Counted from the stretch's first letter, positions 26,798 to 37,030 are shown. The stretch is 64,000 nucleotides of DNA from Rathayibacter sp. SW19 (GCF_030866825.1 NZ_CP133020.1:3410001-3474000); one strand, 5' to 3'. Program-made: numbers and translations. Notes: generated by a model not told the origin, from the sequence alone.

Positions 26798-29502
26798 TGG
26801 CGCGTAAGCCCAGTACATCTGGCCCGACTCCGGTCGAGTCGATTACCCACAGCGAGAAGCGCACAAACATTCCAACCGCGGATGCTGCTGGTACGTTCTT
26901 CGACGAGAACGGCTCCTCTTTGCCTCCATTGCTATACCCACGTGACACGAGCCTTGACCCTCAGCTTGTCTGGCGCGGCAAAGATGAGCAAGATAAGGCG
27001 GACCTCGTGGTGGACGCTCCACCGATTTACATCCAGGAGAAAATCGATCCACGTGTGTTGATCGAGAACCTCCGCAAGACCGCGAAGAAAGGCGAGAGCG
27101 AACCGGAGCTAACGCTGTTCGATGACTTCGACGGGCTCGACGAACTCTCGCAGGTGGAGTTCTATCAGCACGAGGCAAACTGGGCGAACCGCATGATCCT
27201 CGGCGACTCGCTTCAGGTCATGGGGTCGTTGGCCGAGCGGGAGCAGCTGCGCGGCAAGGTTCAGATGATCTATGTCGACCCGCCGTACGGTATTAATTTT
27301 GGCTCCAATTGGCAGACTTCCGCCAGAGAACGCACAGTGAAAGATGGGCGCCTCGAGGACGTTGCGAGGGAAGCTGAACAGATAAAGGCATTCCGCGACA
27401 CATGGGAACTCGGAATCCATTCCTACCTTTCGTATTTGCGTGACCGACTTGTCGTTGCGCGCGACCTTCTAACCGAAAGCGGAAGCGTCTTCGTCCAGAT
27501 CGGTGACGAGAATGTGCACCTTGTCCGCGCTCTGCTCGACGAGGTTTTCGGTAATCAGAACTTCGCTGGACAGTTCGCATTCAGAACGAAAATTCCACTC
27601 AGAACGACCCTTGTACCCGCGATTTACGATCACGTTCTCTGGTACGGACGTTCCGTCGAGGACATCAAATTTCGGAGGCTTTTTAAGCGGCGCCGCTCCG
27701 GAGTTGGATCACAATTCACGAATGTCGAGGAATCGGACGGTACCCGAAGGAAGCTAACAAGGCCGGAGCTCCAAGACATTGAAAACGTCGATGGCGTCGG
27801 TCGAACATATCGCCTTACCGACCTAGTTTCGGCAGGACGTACAGAATCGTGCGTCTTTGAGTTTGGGTTTGGAGGCAAGACGTTCTACCCGTCGGGAAGT
27901 AAGAGTTGGAAGACCAATCCAGCTGGAATTTCGAAGCTGATCGCCGCAAACAGAATCGAGGCTCCTGCAAAGATGCCTAACTACGTCTTCTTCGCGGACG
28001 ACTATCCGGTGGAAGAACTTGACAATGTTTGGACTGACACTCAAGGGGCTCTCGACCGCACATACGTGGTGCAGACAAGCCATCGGGTTATTGAGCGTTG
28101 TGTATTAATGGCGACTGACCCTGGCGACCTTGTACTGGATCCAACCTGCGGATCAGGTACGACTGCCTATGTCAGTGAAAACTGGGGCAGACGCTGGATC
28201 ACAATCGATTCTTCGCGGGTCGCGCTCGCCCTGGCCCGACAACGGCTAATGGGCTCACAGTATCCGTTCTTCCTGTTAGCGGACTCGGTGGAGGGACGTC
28301 GCAAAGAGCAGGAGCTTTCAGGCAAAGCGATGCCATCCGTGACAGTAGCGAACGACGTACGCCACGGATTCGTTTACCAACGCGTCCCACACATAACGTT
28401 GGGCTCAATTACAAATAACCCCGACATCCGGGAAGGAATGAGCCGGGAGGAGATCGACACAGCGATCAAGCGTCACGCTGAATTCGAATACCTCTACGAC
28501 AAGCCGTTCGAAGACAAGAAAAGCGTGCGAGTTTCAGGGCCGTTTACGGTCGAAAGCCTCTCGCCGCACCGTTCGCTGAGCTTCGACGACGCGAAAGAGA
28601 CCAGTGCGCGTGAGTCAATCAGCGAACGCGGCGATGTCACCGACGCCGAGCGACCAAGCTTCGAGCAGTCGATCCTACTGAACCTGCAACGAGCCGGCAT
28701 TCAGAACGGGCGACGCGATGAGCGAATCGAGTTCGCGACTCTCGACTACCATGCAGGCAGCTATGTGCAAGCCATCGGCGAGCGCAAGTACGACGATGAG
28801 AATGATTTGAACACTGCCAATCGGGTGGCTGTCGCAATTGGTCCGCAATATGGCACAGTAAGCCCGGGCTTCGTTAAGAGCGCGGCAAAGGAGGCAATCG
28901 CCGACGCATCCGTTGATTTGCTGTGTGTCCTTGGGTTCGCCTTTGATCCACAGGCAACCGGCGTGACTGAAGACGATGGGGTGACGATCATTGCTGGCGA
29001 CGACGGGTTCGCCAACGTCGAAAGTGAACGCAAGCTGGGCCGCATCAAGGTACTGCTAGTACGAATGAACGCCGACCTGCTCATGGGCGAGGACCTTAAA
29101 AAGACTGGAGCCGGCAACCTCTTCACCGTCTTCGGCGAACCAGACATTGACATCCGGGACACTGACGACGGCAAGCTCGAAGTCGAGTTGCGTGGAGTCG
29201 ACGTCTATGACCCAACCACGGGTGAAGTTCGTAGCCGCCAAACTGATCGAATCGCACTCTGGATGATCGACACCGACTACAACGAGGAGTCGTTCTTCGT
29301 GCGGCACTGCTACTTCACTGGCGGCAACAATCCATACAAGAAGCTCAAGAGCGCGCTCAAAGCCGACATCAACCCCGACGCGTGGGCGACGCTTAATCGC
29401 ACGGTTTCCACGCCTTTTGATCGACCGACCACCGGAAAGATCGCGATCAAAGTCATCAACGACTATGGCGACGAGGTCATGAAGGTCTTCGAAGTCAGCT
29501 GA
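26797..29502 (+). CDS. Type III-like DNA methyltransferase (Mod)
   Basis: A 901-residue beta-class N6-adenine (or N4-cytosine) methyltransferase. The catalytic DPPY motif (MIYVDPPYGINFG, near residue 160) precedes the SAM-binding motif DPTCGSGTT near 447, the arrangement of type III Mod subunits. The intervening region is the target-recognition part; the C-terminal about 400 residues are longer than in classical Mod and end in acidic repeat-free sequence. Translationally coupled to Res by overlapping codons. The type and site are unknown. The gene is AT-richer than the flanking chromosome, which suggests transfer. Confidence 0.85.
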   Translation: MARKPSTSGPTPVESITHSEKRTNIPTADAAGTFFDENGSSLPPLLYPRDTSLDPQLVWRGKDEQDKADLVVDAPPIYIQEKIDPRVLIENLRKTAKKGESEPELTLFDDFDGLDELSQVEFYQHEANWANRMILGDSLQVMGSLAEREQLRGKVQMIYVDPPYGINFGSNWQTSARERTVKDGRLEDVAREAEQIKAFRDTWELGIHSYLSYLRDRLVVARDLLTESGSVFVQIGDENVHLVRALLDEVFGNQNFAGQFAFRTKIPLRTTLVPAIYDHVLWYGRSVEDIKFRRLFKRRRSGVGSQFTNVEESDGTRRKLTRPELQDIENVDGVGRTYRLTDLVSAGRTESCVFEFGFGGKTFYPSGSKSWKTNPAGISKLIAANRIEAPAKMPNYVFFADDYPVEELDNVWTDTQGALDRTYVVQTSHRVIERCVLMATDPGDLVLDPTCGSGTTAYVSENWGRRWITIDSSRVALALARQRLMGSQYPFFLLADSVEGRRKEQELSGKAMPSVTVANDVRHGFVYQRVPHITLGSITNNPDIREGMSREEIDTAIKRHAEFEYLYDKPFEDKKSVRVSGPFTVESLSPHRSLSFDDAKETSARESISERGDVTDAERPSFEQSILLNLQRAGIQNGRRDERIEFATLDYHAGSYVQAIGERKYDDENDLNTANRVAVAIGPQYGTVSPGFVKSAAKEAIADASVDLLCVLGFAFDPQATGVTEDDGVTIIAGDDGFANVESERKLGRIKVLLVRMNADLLMGEDLKKTGAGNLFTVFGEPDIDIRDTDDGKLEVELRGVDVYDPTTGEVRSRQTDRIALWMIDTDYNEESFFVRHCYFTGGNNPYKKLKSALKADINPDAWATLNRTVSTPFDRPTTGKIAIKVINDYGDEVMKVFEVS

Positions 29503-29524
29503 ACGATTGGGTGGCGGATCCGAA

Positions 29525-32317
29525 ATGACGCAGTACACCGAAGAACAACAGCAAGCAATCGACGAGCTCACGTTCCCACTGCAGCTCATTGCTTGCGCTG
29601 GTTCAGGTAAGACCCAGGTCATCTCACAGAGAATTTCGCACATTCTCGCCCAACCCGGCATAGAGCCTCGTAACATCGTTGCGTTCACATTCACCGAAAA
29701 AGCTGCTGCAGAGCTCAAGGACCGCATCTACTCGCTTGTGCAGCAGGAGCATGGCGAGGTGATCGGTCTCGCCGAGATGTACATTGGCACCATGCACGGC
29801 TACGGCCTGGACCTCCTCCAGACCTACGTTCCTGAAGCTTTCAAGTTCAACGTGCTCACGGAGATCACACAACGGCTCCTGATCGACCGCAACAGCCGCG
29901 AATCGGGGCTGACGACCTGCACCACCTCTTCGACCGGAACACCCCGGCTCCGCCGGTACATCCACTCGAAGCTCTACATGCAGGTCCTGTCGATCCTGCA
30001 GGAAGACGATGTCGACTTCGAGCAAGTGCCCGACGCTGTGGGTTCGAGCCTGCAGTCGTACGTCACGCTGCTGAGCAAACACAGCTACTTTGACTACACC
30101 AGCATGATCGCCACCGCCGTTGACTTCCTTGAAACCGACCCCGCCGAGAATCTCGACCCCGCCGAGTCTGCAGTTCTCGAACACCTCCGGATCGACGTGA
30201 AGTACGTGGTCGTTGATGAATACCAGGATGTCAATCCATTGCAGGAACGTCTGGTCGCAGCCTTGGTGCGATTCGGGGCCAATCTCTGCGTCGTTGGCGA
30301 CGATGATCAAACGATCTACCAGTGGCGCGGGAGCGAAGTCAACAACATCCTGACGTTTCCCGACCGCCATCCGGGAGCGCGGATAATCGAACTTTCGGAT
30401 AACTTTCGGTCTAGCAAGGGAATTATCGAGCTCGGCAGGAGCATCGCAGAGCGTATCCCTGCCGACGAACGGCTCAGCAAGGGGATGGTGTATGCCTCTC
30501 ACCAGCAATGGGAACGCGACGACCTGCTCGCTCTCGAGTTTTCGGATCCAGAGGCCGAAGCAGTGTGGATCACCGATCGAATTGAAGCCTTGCGTGGTAT
30601 TCCGTTCATTGACAATCCGGGTGATTCACCGCGGGGTCTGTCGTGGTCCGATGCGGCCGTCCTCTTCCGATCAGTGAAGGACGCGGGACCCTTGGTTGAG
30701 GAGTTCCGTCGGCGCGGTATTCCGTATCTAATCAAGGGCCTCGCGCGTCTCTTCGAAGCGCCGGAGATCATCGCGGTCGTCGGGTTGTTCCGATACATGA
30801 TGGGTCAGATCGACTCCGCGTCGCTTAGAGCACTATGGGAGCAGGCGGACATCCTGCCGTATCTCGACCGCTTCGCTAAGGCGACTGCGTTGCTAGACGC
30901 AGGTAAGCGTTTTGATAGTGGCGAGCGATGGGGCATCTACAACATCCAGCGGCTCTACCTGGAAGTGCTTGAGGCGCTAGGGATTCGCGAAGATTCCATA
31001 CCGGGATCGCCTGAGCGTGCTGAGCTCGTGATGTATCAGCTCGGCAAGTTCAGCCAAGTCATCTCCGATTTCGAGGCAATCTACTTCTCATCGGCACCGC
31101 GCTCGAAGTACGAATCATTCGTCGGCTTTCTCGAGTACCAGGCGCCGAGCTACTACGAAGAATCGGACGAGGACAACGGGTATGCAGCCCCCGATGCGGT
31201 GACCATCTCCACAGTCCATCGGGCGAAGGGGATGCAATGGCCGGCGGTATTCGTGCCATGTTTGCGGCGGAACCGATTTCCTTCATCCGCTTCTGGCGGG
31301 TTGAATGTTTTTCACGTCGTACCCGTCTCGGCAGTGCCACACGGCTCTCGCTACCGTGGCGGACTGTCTGAGGAAACCCGCCTCTTCTATGTCGCGGTCA
31401 CCCGCGCAAAGAAGTATCTGTATGCGACGTTCTCCCCCGGAGATTCAGCGCGGAGTAGACGGCGCTCGGAATTCTTTGACCACCTCACAAGGTCATCCTG
31501 GGTCTCTACGGCGGACCAGGGACTACCAGTTAACCTCGAACGGTTGACGCCCACTCCGCGCCACGAGACGCCTCAGGTGACCATCTCGTTTTCGGAGCTC
31601 AAGTACCTCTTTGATTGTCCGTACCAGTTCAAGCTGCGTTTCATGTACGGGTTCAACCCGCCCATTCACGAAGCACTGGGATACGGGAAGGGGCTCCACG
31701 ACGCACTCGCCGAGATGCACAAGCGAGCACTCGCAGGAGAGCTGCTCGAACGCGACAGTGCCCTGGAGTTGGTCGACCGCCACCTCAACACCCCTTACGC
31801 CTATCCAGCGCTGCGCGAACAACTGCGCAAGGCTGCAGTCGGCGCGATCGAGCGTTACTTCGATGTCCACGGCGACGACCTCCCCCGCACTATTCATTCT
31901 GAGAAACAGATCCAGGTGCAGGTGGGGCCAGGCGTTACCGTCGACGGGCGAATCGACCTGATCAAGCGCCTGGCGACGGACGAGGTATCCATCGTCGACT
32001 TCAAGTCGACCGATCGCGCTCAGGCCGAAGATGTCACCCGCGACCAGCTCCATGTGTACGCCTTGGGCTATCGCGAATTAACTGGCGAGTCAGCTGACTT
32101 GATCGAAGTGCTGAACCTTGACGAAGAGGGTAAGAACACTCGCGAAGCCGTGCGTCCAGAATTGCTCAAGGGGATCGCCGCGCGGATCGAGCAAGTGGCA
32201 AACGACATTCGGCATAACCATTTCGAATGCACGCACGATCACTCAGGCGACAGTGGCTTTGACGATCTCGCATGGCTCTGCGTGCCTCGCAGCCCGCACG
32301 AGTTGGAAGATCGCTGA
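29525..32317 (+). CDS. UvrD/PcrA-like helicase with C-terminal RecB-type nuclease domain
   Basis: A 930-residue SF1A helicase: LQLIACAGSGKTQVIS (Walker A near residue 20), VVDEYQDVN near 228, GDDDQTIYQWRG near 258, and FYVAVTRAKKYLY near 622. The C-terminal about 230 residues form a PD-(D/E)XK RecB-like domain: SELKYLFDCPYQFKLRF, then VDGRIDLIKRL and IVDFKSTDRAQ (Asp and D-x-K) near 806-823. Together it could unwind and degrade cut DNA. It follows Mod by 22 bp and is presumably in the same operon; a similar enzyme is not part of the usual type III Res/Mod pair. ATG at 29525 chosen over TTG 29507. Confidence 0.85.
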   Translation: MTQYTEEQQQAIDELTFPLQLIACAGSGKTQVISQRISHILAQPGIEPRNIVAFTFTEKAAAELKDRIYSLVQQEHGEVIGLAEMYIGTMHGYGLDLLQTYVPEAFKFNVLTEITQRLLIDRNSRESGLTTCTTSSTGTPRLRRYIHSKLYMQVLSILQEDDVDFEQVPDAVGSSLQSYVTLLSKHSYFDYTSMIATAVDFLETDPAENLDPAESAVLEHLRIDVKYVVVDEYQDVNPLQERLVAALVRFGANLCVVGDDDQTIYQWRGSEVNNILTFPDRHPGARIIELSDNFRSSKGIIELGRSIAERIPADERLSKGMVYASHQQWERDDLLALEFSDPEAEAVWITDRIEALRGIPFIDNPGDSPRGLSWSDAAVLFRSVKDAGPLVEEFRRRGIPYLIKGLARLFEAPEIIAVVGLFRYMMGQIDSASLRALWEQADILPYLDRFAKATALLDAGKRFDSGERWGIYNIQRLYLEVLEALGIREDSIPGSPERAELVMYQLGKFSQVISDFEAIYFSSAPRSKYESFVGFLEYQAPSYYEESDEDNGYAAPDAVTISTVHRAKGMQWPAVFVPCLRRNRFPSSASGGLNVFHVVPVSAVPHGSRYRGGLSEETRLFYVAVTRAKKYLYATFSPGDSARSRRRSEFFDHLTRSSWVSTADQGLPVNLERLTPTPRHETPQVTISFSELKYLFDCPYQFKLRFMYGFNPPIHEALGYGKGLHDALAEMHKRALAGELLERDSALELVDRHLNTPYAYPALREQLRKAAVGAIERYFDVHGDDLPRTIHSEKQIQVQVGPGVTVDGRIDLIKRLATDEVSIVDFKSTDRAQAEDVTRDQLHVYALGYRELTGESADLIEVLNLDEEGKNTREAVRPELLKGIAARIEQVANDIRHNHFECTHDHSGDSGFDDLAWLCVPRSPHELEDR

Positions 32318-32376
32318 TATGCGTCGGGGACACCTTGACGTGGCTAAGTGTTTTCGCTGATCGACCCAGGAACTTG

Positions 32377-32640
32377 CGCGATTTCTAGGGCAGCGCGCCC
32401 CCAAGAAGTCCCACACGCGGCGCCCGCTATCCACGCGATTGGTGGTCGTGGCCACACCATCGACCGTCACTGTCACGGCATCGCCGACGCGCAGCGTGAA
32501 ATCGTCCGGCGGAACAATGCCGGTCCCGGTCGACAGCCACGCACCATCCGGAAAGTTCTCGGCTCGGAACAGCCAGTCCACCAGGTCGGCGGGCGTGCGG
32601 GCCAACGCCGCTGTGGTCGTATGGTCCGGCACGACCGCGA
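32377..32640 (-). pseudogene. C-terminal fragment of a fumarylacetoacetate hydrolase-family gene
   Basis: On the minus strand the frame encodes LVDWLFRAENFPDGAWLSTGTGIVPPDDFTLRVGDAVTVTVDGVATTTNRV, a clear match to the C-terminal half of FAH-family hydrolases (FPDGxxLSTGTGxVP). The N-terminal half is absent here; a matching N-terminal segment lies about 900 bp upstream at 33531-33660, so the gene appears split and disrupted. Confidence 0.65.
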
Positions 32641-32790
32641 TCCCGTGCTCGAGTTTCGGCCCGACGCGTTTGGGCGACTTATGTGCAAGGCCGAAATAGT
32701 GTCATCTCGAAACCTAGCGATGATGTGTGCTTTTATCGACACGCGCATGGCGCCCTCGACGGCCTCGAAAACTACGTCCAACGTCAAAAC

Positions 32791-33000
32791 TCAGCGATCT
32801 TGCGGACTGAAGCCGTCGCGCTGGCCCCGGTCGATGAGGCGAAGTAGTACCTCGACATCGTCGAACTGGTGGGCCGGATCGGACGCCACATGCCACCCAC
32901 GATCGCCTTGCGCAATGTGAGCGATCTTGCGGTCACGCGTGTAAATGTCGACGGTTCCGTCTTGAAGCTCGATCCAGTCGAAGTCGCCCTTCAAAGTCAT
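32791..33000 (-). CDS. Small hypothetical protein between the two FAH fragments
   Basis: A 69-residue frame MTLKGDFDWIELQDGTVDIYTRDRKIAHIAQGDRGWHVASDP that looks protein-like (balanced composition, no obvious antisense partner) but matches nothing I recognise. No clear RBS precedes the ATG at 33000. It lies in the interval that separates the FAH fragments and may be part of inserted DNA or a fragment of another gene. Confidence 0.35.
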   Translation of the reverse strand: MTLKGDFDWIELQDGTVDIYTRDRKIAHIAQGDRGWHVASDPAHQFDDVEVLLRLIDRGQRDGFSPQDR

Positions 33001-33530
33001 AATCGCACTCTAACGAATGTTGGGCACTCTCGCGGGAGATGGGAGCATGCGTCGACAAACATTCGCCCGATTTGGCGCTCCTCAACACGCTGTCCAGGCC
33101 TCTCCCGAGGCTCGAAATCTCCGGCCAAGATCGACCGTGCCAAGCACGCCGACTGCGTGCCGGAAACAGGCCTGAGATACTCCAAAAGGCAACCCGAAGG
33201 TCTGGCGACGACTATGCGTCAGCACTCGAAGCCGCTTTGGCTTTTTCAGCACCGGCCCTGTCCGCGCGACCCAGCCCAACCGCCGGCAAGATCACACTGT
33301 TTATCAGTGACAGCAGGAAGGCGCGGTCGACCGGTTTCCGCAGGATCAGTACCGGATAGGCGGCCATCGACGGGCTCATCAGAGCCAGGGTTTCCAGGCT
33401 GCAGTTCGCCCCGATCGCACGCTTCATCAGAATGCGGTTGACCGCCGCACGGCTCGACCAGCGCGGCATTCGCGACATCCGCCAGTTCGGGCGCGCGCGA
33501 CCGCATCGAGACGCCACCGGCCATCACTGC

Positions 33531-33660
33531 AGCCTGCGCTTGGCCGCCTCAATGCTGTGCGGTTTGGCGATCACCGCCAGCTCGGACTCCGGCACATCCC
33601 AGCCTGAATCTTCGCGGATCGCGCTCCCGCCACGCGCGCCCTCCGCGTTGCAGTCAACCG
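33531..33660 (-). pseudogene. N-terminal-half fragment of the FAH-family gene
   Basis: Read on the minus strand, VDCNAEGARGGSAIREDSGWDVPESELAVIAKP matches the segment R-x-D-S-x-W-D-V-P-E-x-E-L-A of FAH-family hydrolases. The frame terminates after about 20 further codons. Together with the fragment at 32377 it represents one broken gene, with about 890 bp of unrelated DNA in between. Confidence 0.6.
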
Positions 33661-33706
33661 TACGCAAGTGGATGCTTATGCGACTGGCTACCGAGAGACG
33701 CAGACG

Positions 33707-33915
33707 CTACGCCCCTTCAGAAGTGACGACGTCGCCGAGTTGCAACTGCCGTCCGCGGCGGCGATCGACCTCGCCATTCACGCCACGTCGCCATCGGCGA
33801 TGGGCTGTTTCGCGTTTCCACCAGACTCGAGGAGCGCAGCGAACTTCAGGAACTGCCCGAGGTGAATGGCCTCACCACCGATCGGGATGTCTTCGATGGG
33901 AGCCGGTCTGGTCAT
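33707..33915 (-). pseudogene. S4-domain RNA-binding protein with a one-base frameshift
   Basis: Starting at ATG 33915, MTRPAPIEDIPIGGEAIHLGQFLKFAALLESGGNAKQPIADGDVA reads as the N-terminal S4 RNA-binding domain (YbcJ-like) and stops at a TGA (33778-33780). A single-base shift at about 33785 restores NGEVDRRRGRQLQLGDVVT and a TAG at 33707, which is the expected C-terminal part. The gene appears inactivated by a 1-nt deletion. Confidence 0.7.
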
Positions 33916-33929
33916 TTCCGAATGCTAGA

Positions 33930-34590
33930 CCATATGAGGGTGGTCAGTCTTTGAGGCTGGGGCCTCGTTTCACATAGACGTGGGTTGCCAACAGGTGAAA
34001 GGTTGACCGATCCGACAGGTGAGCTTTGGAGGCCCCAGTTGACTATCTATCGTAGTTTCGTTGGTCTGGATGTGCACGTCCGAACGATCGTGGGGTGCGC
34101 TATCGATGTGGATACCGGTGAGGTGCTGCGACGACGATTCGGGTACGACCTGGCCGAGGTCGTGTTCTGGGTGGCCTCGTTGCCGGGTCCGACGCAGGTG
34201 ACGTATGAGGCCGGCCCGACCGGTTTCGGCTTGTATCGTCGGCTGATCGAGTCCGGGATCTGGTGTGTGGTCGCGGCGCCGTCGAAGTTGCAACGGCCCT
34301 CCGGGGATCGGGTCAAGACCGATCAGCGGGATGCGTTCCATCTGGCCCGGCTGCTCAAATTGGACGAGATCGTGGCGGTGACGGTTCCCTCGATCGAGGA
34401 GGAGACCTCCCGGGATCTGGTGCGCACCCGGGAGGATACCCGGCAGGATCTGATGGCCTCCCGGCACCGGTTGTCGAAACTGTTACTGATGCACGGGTTC
34501 GTCGATGACGACGGTGAGGCGTGGACACGCAAACACGACCGTTGGTTGCGGCAGCACCGCGACGGGGACCTTGCGTTCCAGACTAGGTGG
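33930..34590 (+). mobile_element. IS110-family element remnant (left end plus truncated transposase)
   Basis: The left end (about 33930-34038) carries the AT-poor leader typical of IS110 members. The transposase frame has a TTG at 34039 and encodes IYRSFVGLDVHVRTIVGCAID, VTYEAGPTGFGLYRRL and VKTDQRDAFHLARLL, the DEDD RuvC-like catalytic domain with D, E and D-x-x-D. Around 34585, at RWRCCVGQ, similarity stops and the C-terminal Transposase_20 domain is missing. The frame stays open to 35157 through the next gene. Bridge-RNA sequence in the left end may be partly retained but cannot be confirmed here. Confidence 0.75.
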
Positions 34591-34665
34591 CGCTGCTGCG
34601 TCGGCCAGTCAGCGGATACCTGCTGGTGGACCCACACTCGCGGACACGCTCGATACCATCACGGT

Positions 34666-35157
34666 ATGCGCCGGACGAACTTCCCACTACCCACTTCTTG
34701 GGATCGAAAAGGTCTGGCTGCTGCAGGTTTCGAGGGTTTTGTCCCCTTAGTGGGTCTGGTTATGAAGGAGGTGACTCCAGAAAAGGGCATATATGCCGTA
34801 CTTCGGCCGAACTCGGACGCGCCGTACACGCTTCTAGAACACAGTCCGCTTGACCGATACACGCTGGAGGATCTGGAGAGACGGTGGATCCCGGGTGCTC
34901 CCATCGTCTACATCGGCAAGGCCGGCAGCCCGACCAGCAAAGGCGGTCTCAAGTCTCGGCTGAACCCCTTCGGCCGGAAGGCTCGCAGCCATTCCGGGGG
35001 GAGATCGATCTGGCAACTTGATGACGTAGATCAACTGTTGATCTGCTGGATCAAGACACCTGGCATGGACCCTCAAGATGTTGAAAGGGACTATCTGGAC
35101 GAGTTTGCGCGAGTGCATCTAGCTCAGCCATTCGCCAACGTAGACGGCCGCAAGTAG
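34666..35157 (+). CDS. GIY-YIG nuclease-like protein
   Basis: A 163-residue protein (ATG at 34666). TPEKGIYAVLRPN provides the GIY segment and PIVYIGKAGSPTSKGGLKSRLNPFGRK the YIG segment with the following Arg-rich region; the C-terminus has DVERDYLDEFARVHLAQPFAN with the conserved acidic position and Asn. The family includes nucleases and homing enzymes, here of unknown role. The IS110 frame upstream is in the same phase and would give a fusion of 390 residues, but I think the protein starts at 34666. Confidence 0.6.
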   Translation: MRRTNFPLPTSWDRKGLAAAGFEGFVPLVGLVMKEVTPEKGIYAVLRPNSDAPYTLLEHSPLDRYTLEDLERRWIPGAPIVYIGKAGSPTSKGGLKSRLNPFGRKARSHSGGRSIWQLDDVDQLLICWIKTPGMDPQDVERDYLDEFARVHLAQPFANVDGRK

Positions 35158-35323
35158 CCCGAAAGTGACTCGGTCAACGGGCGCTCGCATTCGGCACTCC
35201 CGCATGAACCTCAGTTCGTCAATCTTGGTTAGTGGCATGGGACCCATTACCGCTGCCACCTTGCGGGGTGCGAGACCCGCCGTTTCCGCCCTGACGATGC
35301 GTTGTGGGACGAGGGGGCAACGG

Positions 35324-35792
35324 ATGCGATTCACGGACTTCTTCGCCGTCGAACGAGACGGCGACGACAACTGGTTCGACCGCGAGGTGAGCACCAACAC
35401 GCCCCTGTATGTCCCTCCCTCGTGTTCGAGGAAGATGACCCCTACTGGGCAGGGGCTCGACAGACTGTGATCGGCATCTTCGGCCTCGCCCTCAGCTTCG
35501 TAGATGCCTCCGGTGGGGACGTGACTTCGCCTCGCTACTCGAGAAGCGATTGCTCGGCTGGTCAGGGCTCCAGCGCCACATCGATTACATGTTCGGCGAG
35601 GACTTCGTGGCATTCGAGAATCCCCGGGTCGGGAACGCGCTGTACCTGACGTACGGCGACTGGGAGGACCTGAGCCAGCTGTCGCGGTCACAGCTCCTTG
35701 CGTCGCGTGGGGGCGATTTAGACCGAATCATCCACACGGCGCGCTGGTTTGAGAGACTCCGAGTCGCGGATTACAACTACCGACACAACTGA
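35324..35792 (+). pseudogene. Hypothetical protein gene with two frameshifts
   Basis: Joined frames give MRFTDFFAVERDGDDNWFDREVSTNTPLYV, then after a shift near 35415 VFEEDDPYWAGARQTVIGIFGLALSFVDASGG, then after a second shift near 35530 LLGWSGLQRHIDYMFGEDFVAFENPRVGNAL to the stop at 35792. The three parts read as one protein of about 155 residues resembling an uncharacterised family with DFFAVERDGxDxWFDxxxxxxTPL at its N-terminus. It is decayed. Confidence 0.55.
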
Positions 35793-35856
35793 GCCAAGGT
35801 CGGTGGCCTCCCACAGCCATCGGGGCATGTACCTGCCTACGGCAAACCCGACGGTT

Positions 35857-36765
35857 CTACGCCAGGGGTGGCCCCATCTCTACCGGCGACCACTCGCCCT
35901 CCGGTTCGTCAGGAGGGGCCAGCCCGAACAACAGGATGTCGAGGCACCGTCGCGTCTCAGTGATGAACTGCTGGAGCATCGGCATCACGTCGTAGGTTGT
36001 GTCCCGGTGGGTGAGCTGCACCTTCATGGCCGGGCGTAGGATCATCTGGCCGACCATGCGGATTGGCGCTCCAGCGTGGATCGTCCCGAGCACCACGCCG
36101 TCGGCGAACTTCACGTCGTCCTTCATGTCCACACGAGGTACCGCCTGGGTGCCGTGGTCGTCGTACTCGAAGGACCCGCCGAGGTTGATCCCCTGCACGT
36201 CTGCCGAGACCGTCAAGATGTCGCGGTGCTTGTCCTGAATGTCGAGGTCGTGGAGCATCGACAGCACCGACACCCCTTCGGAAGTCACGTAGGTGAACGG
36301 TTGCATGATCCGGAGCCGCTCTTGGAACTCCGGCGGGATCTCGCTCACCCAGTCGTTGAGCGCCTTCTTCCACTGCTTCTCCTCGGTGCAGATCGGGAAG
36401 TAGACCGACTTTGGCCTCGTGGGCTGGACATCGTTGAAATGCGCCATGCCCCAAGCCACGGCGTCGAATGCGTTCCGGAGGTTGTGGAGCGCGTCGCCGA
36501 GGTCCAGCGACCAGTCGTGTTTGGGTATCCCCTTGGGCACTCGGGCCACTAGGTCGATCCCCAGTCGGTCCTCGCGCAACACGGCATCTATCGAGACCGG
36601 CGCGCTGGCGTGCCACTCGCCGAACTTCGATTGAAGAAGGGCCACGTGCGAGTTCCCCCGACTCCACTTGAGGTTGGGCCAGGTCGTGAAGTTGACCCCG
36701 CCAACGAGGTGGATCGGCTGGACGAACGGCGGTTCGTCATCGGCGACTTCGGAATCTTCGGCCAC
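35857..36765 (-). CDS. Hypothetical protein with HEPN-like helical region
   Basis: A 302-residue protein I do not recognise by name. It has the segment DWSLDLGDALHNLRNAFDAVAWGMAHFNDVQ, of the type L-x-D-x-L-H-N-L-R-x-A-x-D found in mobile-element cargo proteins that I believe have a helical HEPN-like fold. The remainder is beta-rich. Start is GTG at 36765 by frame; no strong RBS was seen. It lies next to the pseudogene block, so it is probably part of recently acquired DNA. Confidence 0.5.
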   Translation of the reverse strand: MAEDSEVADDEPPFVQPIHLVGGVNFTTWPNLKWSRGNSHVALLQSKFGEWHASAPVSIDAVLREDRLGIDLVARVPKGIPKHDWSLDLGDALHNLRNAFDAVAWGMAHFNDVQPTRPKSVYFPICTEEKQWKKALNDWVSEIPPEFQERLRIMQPFTYVTSEGVSVLSMLHDLDIQDKHRDILTVSADVQGINLGGSFEYDDHGTQAVPRVDMKDDVKFADGVVLGTIHAGAPIRMVGQMILRPAMKVQLTHRDTTYDVMPMLQQFITETRRCLDILLFGLAPPDEPEGEWSPVEMGPPLA

Positions 36766-37030
36766 AGGACCAGCATGGCAGTTGGAACCGACAAACCCTG
36801 GAATGCCACGGCGCCGCCTCCCGTGGTGCCCTTCTTGACCTCGCAGGGCATGACCGGTATACGAGGGGCCCCAACCCTCTCAGGTCGCGGGGTGCGAACG
36901 CAAGATCAGGTGGCTAAAACTCAACCAGTGACGCCTGCCATCGACGGGTCAGCGGCACCACCACGGCAACGAACCCAGTTGGCCGAGATCTCGCCACTGG
37001 CATGCGGCACAGGGGCCGACCCAGAAGCCT

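Noticed and set aside
33212..33517. 101-residue minus-strand frame with a hydrophobic segment
   Set aside because: No family match, no start site, and it lies in a decayed interval.
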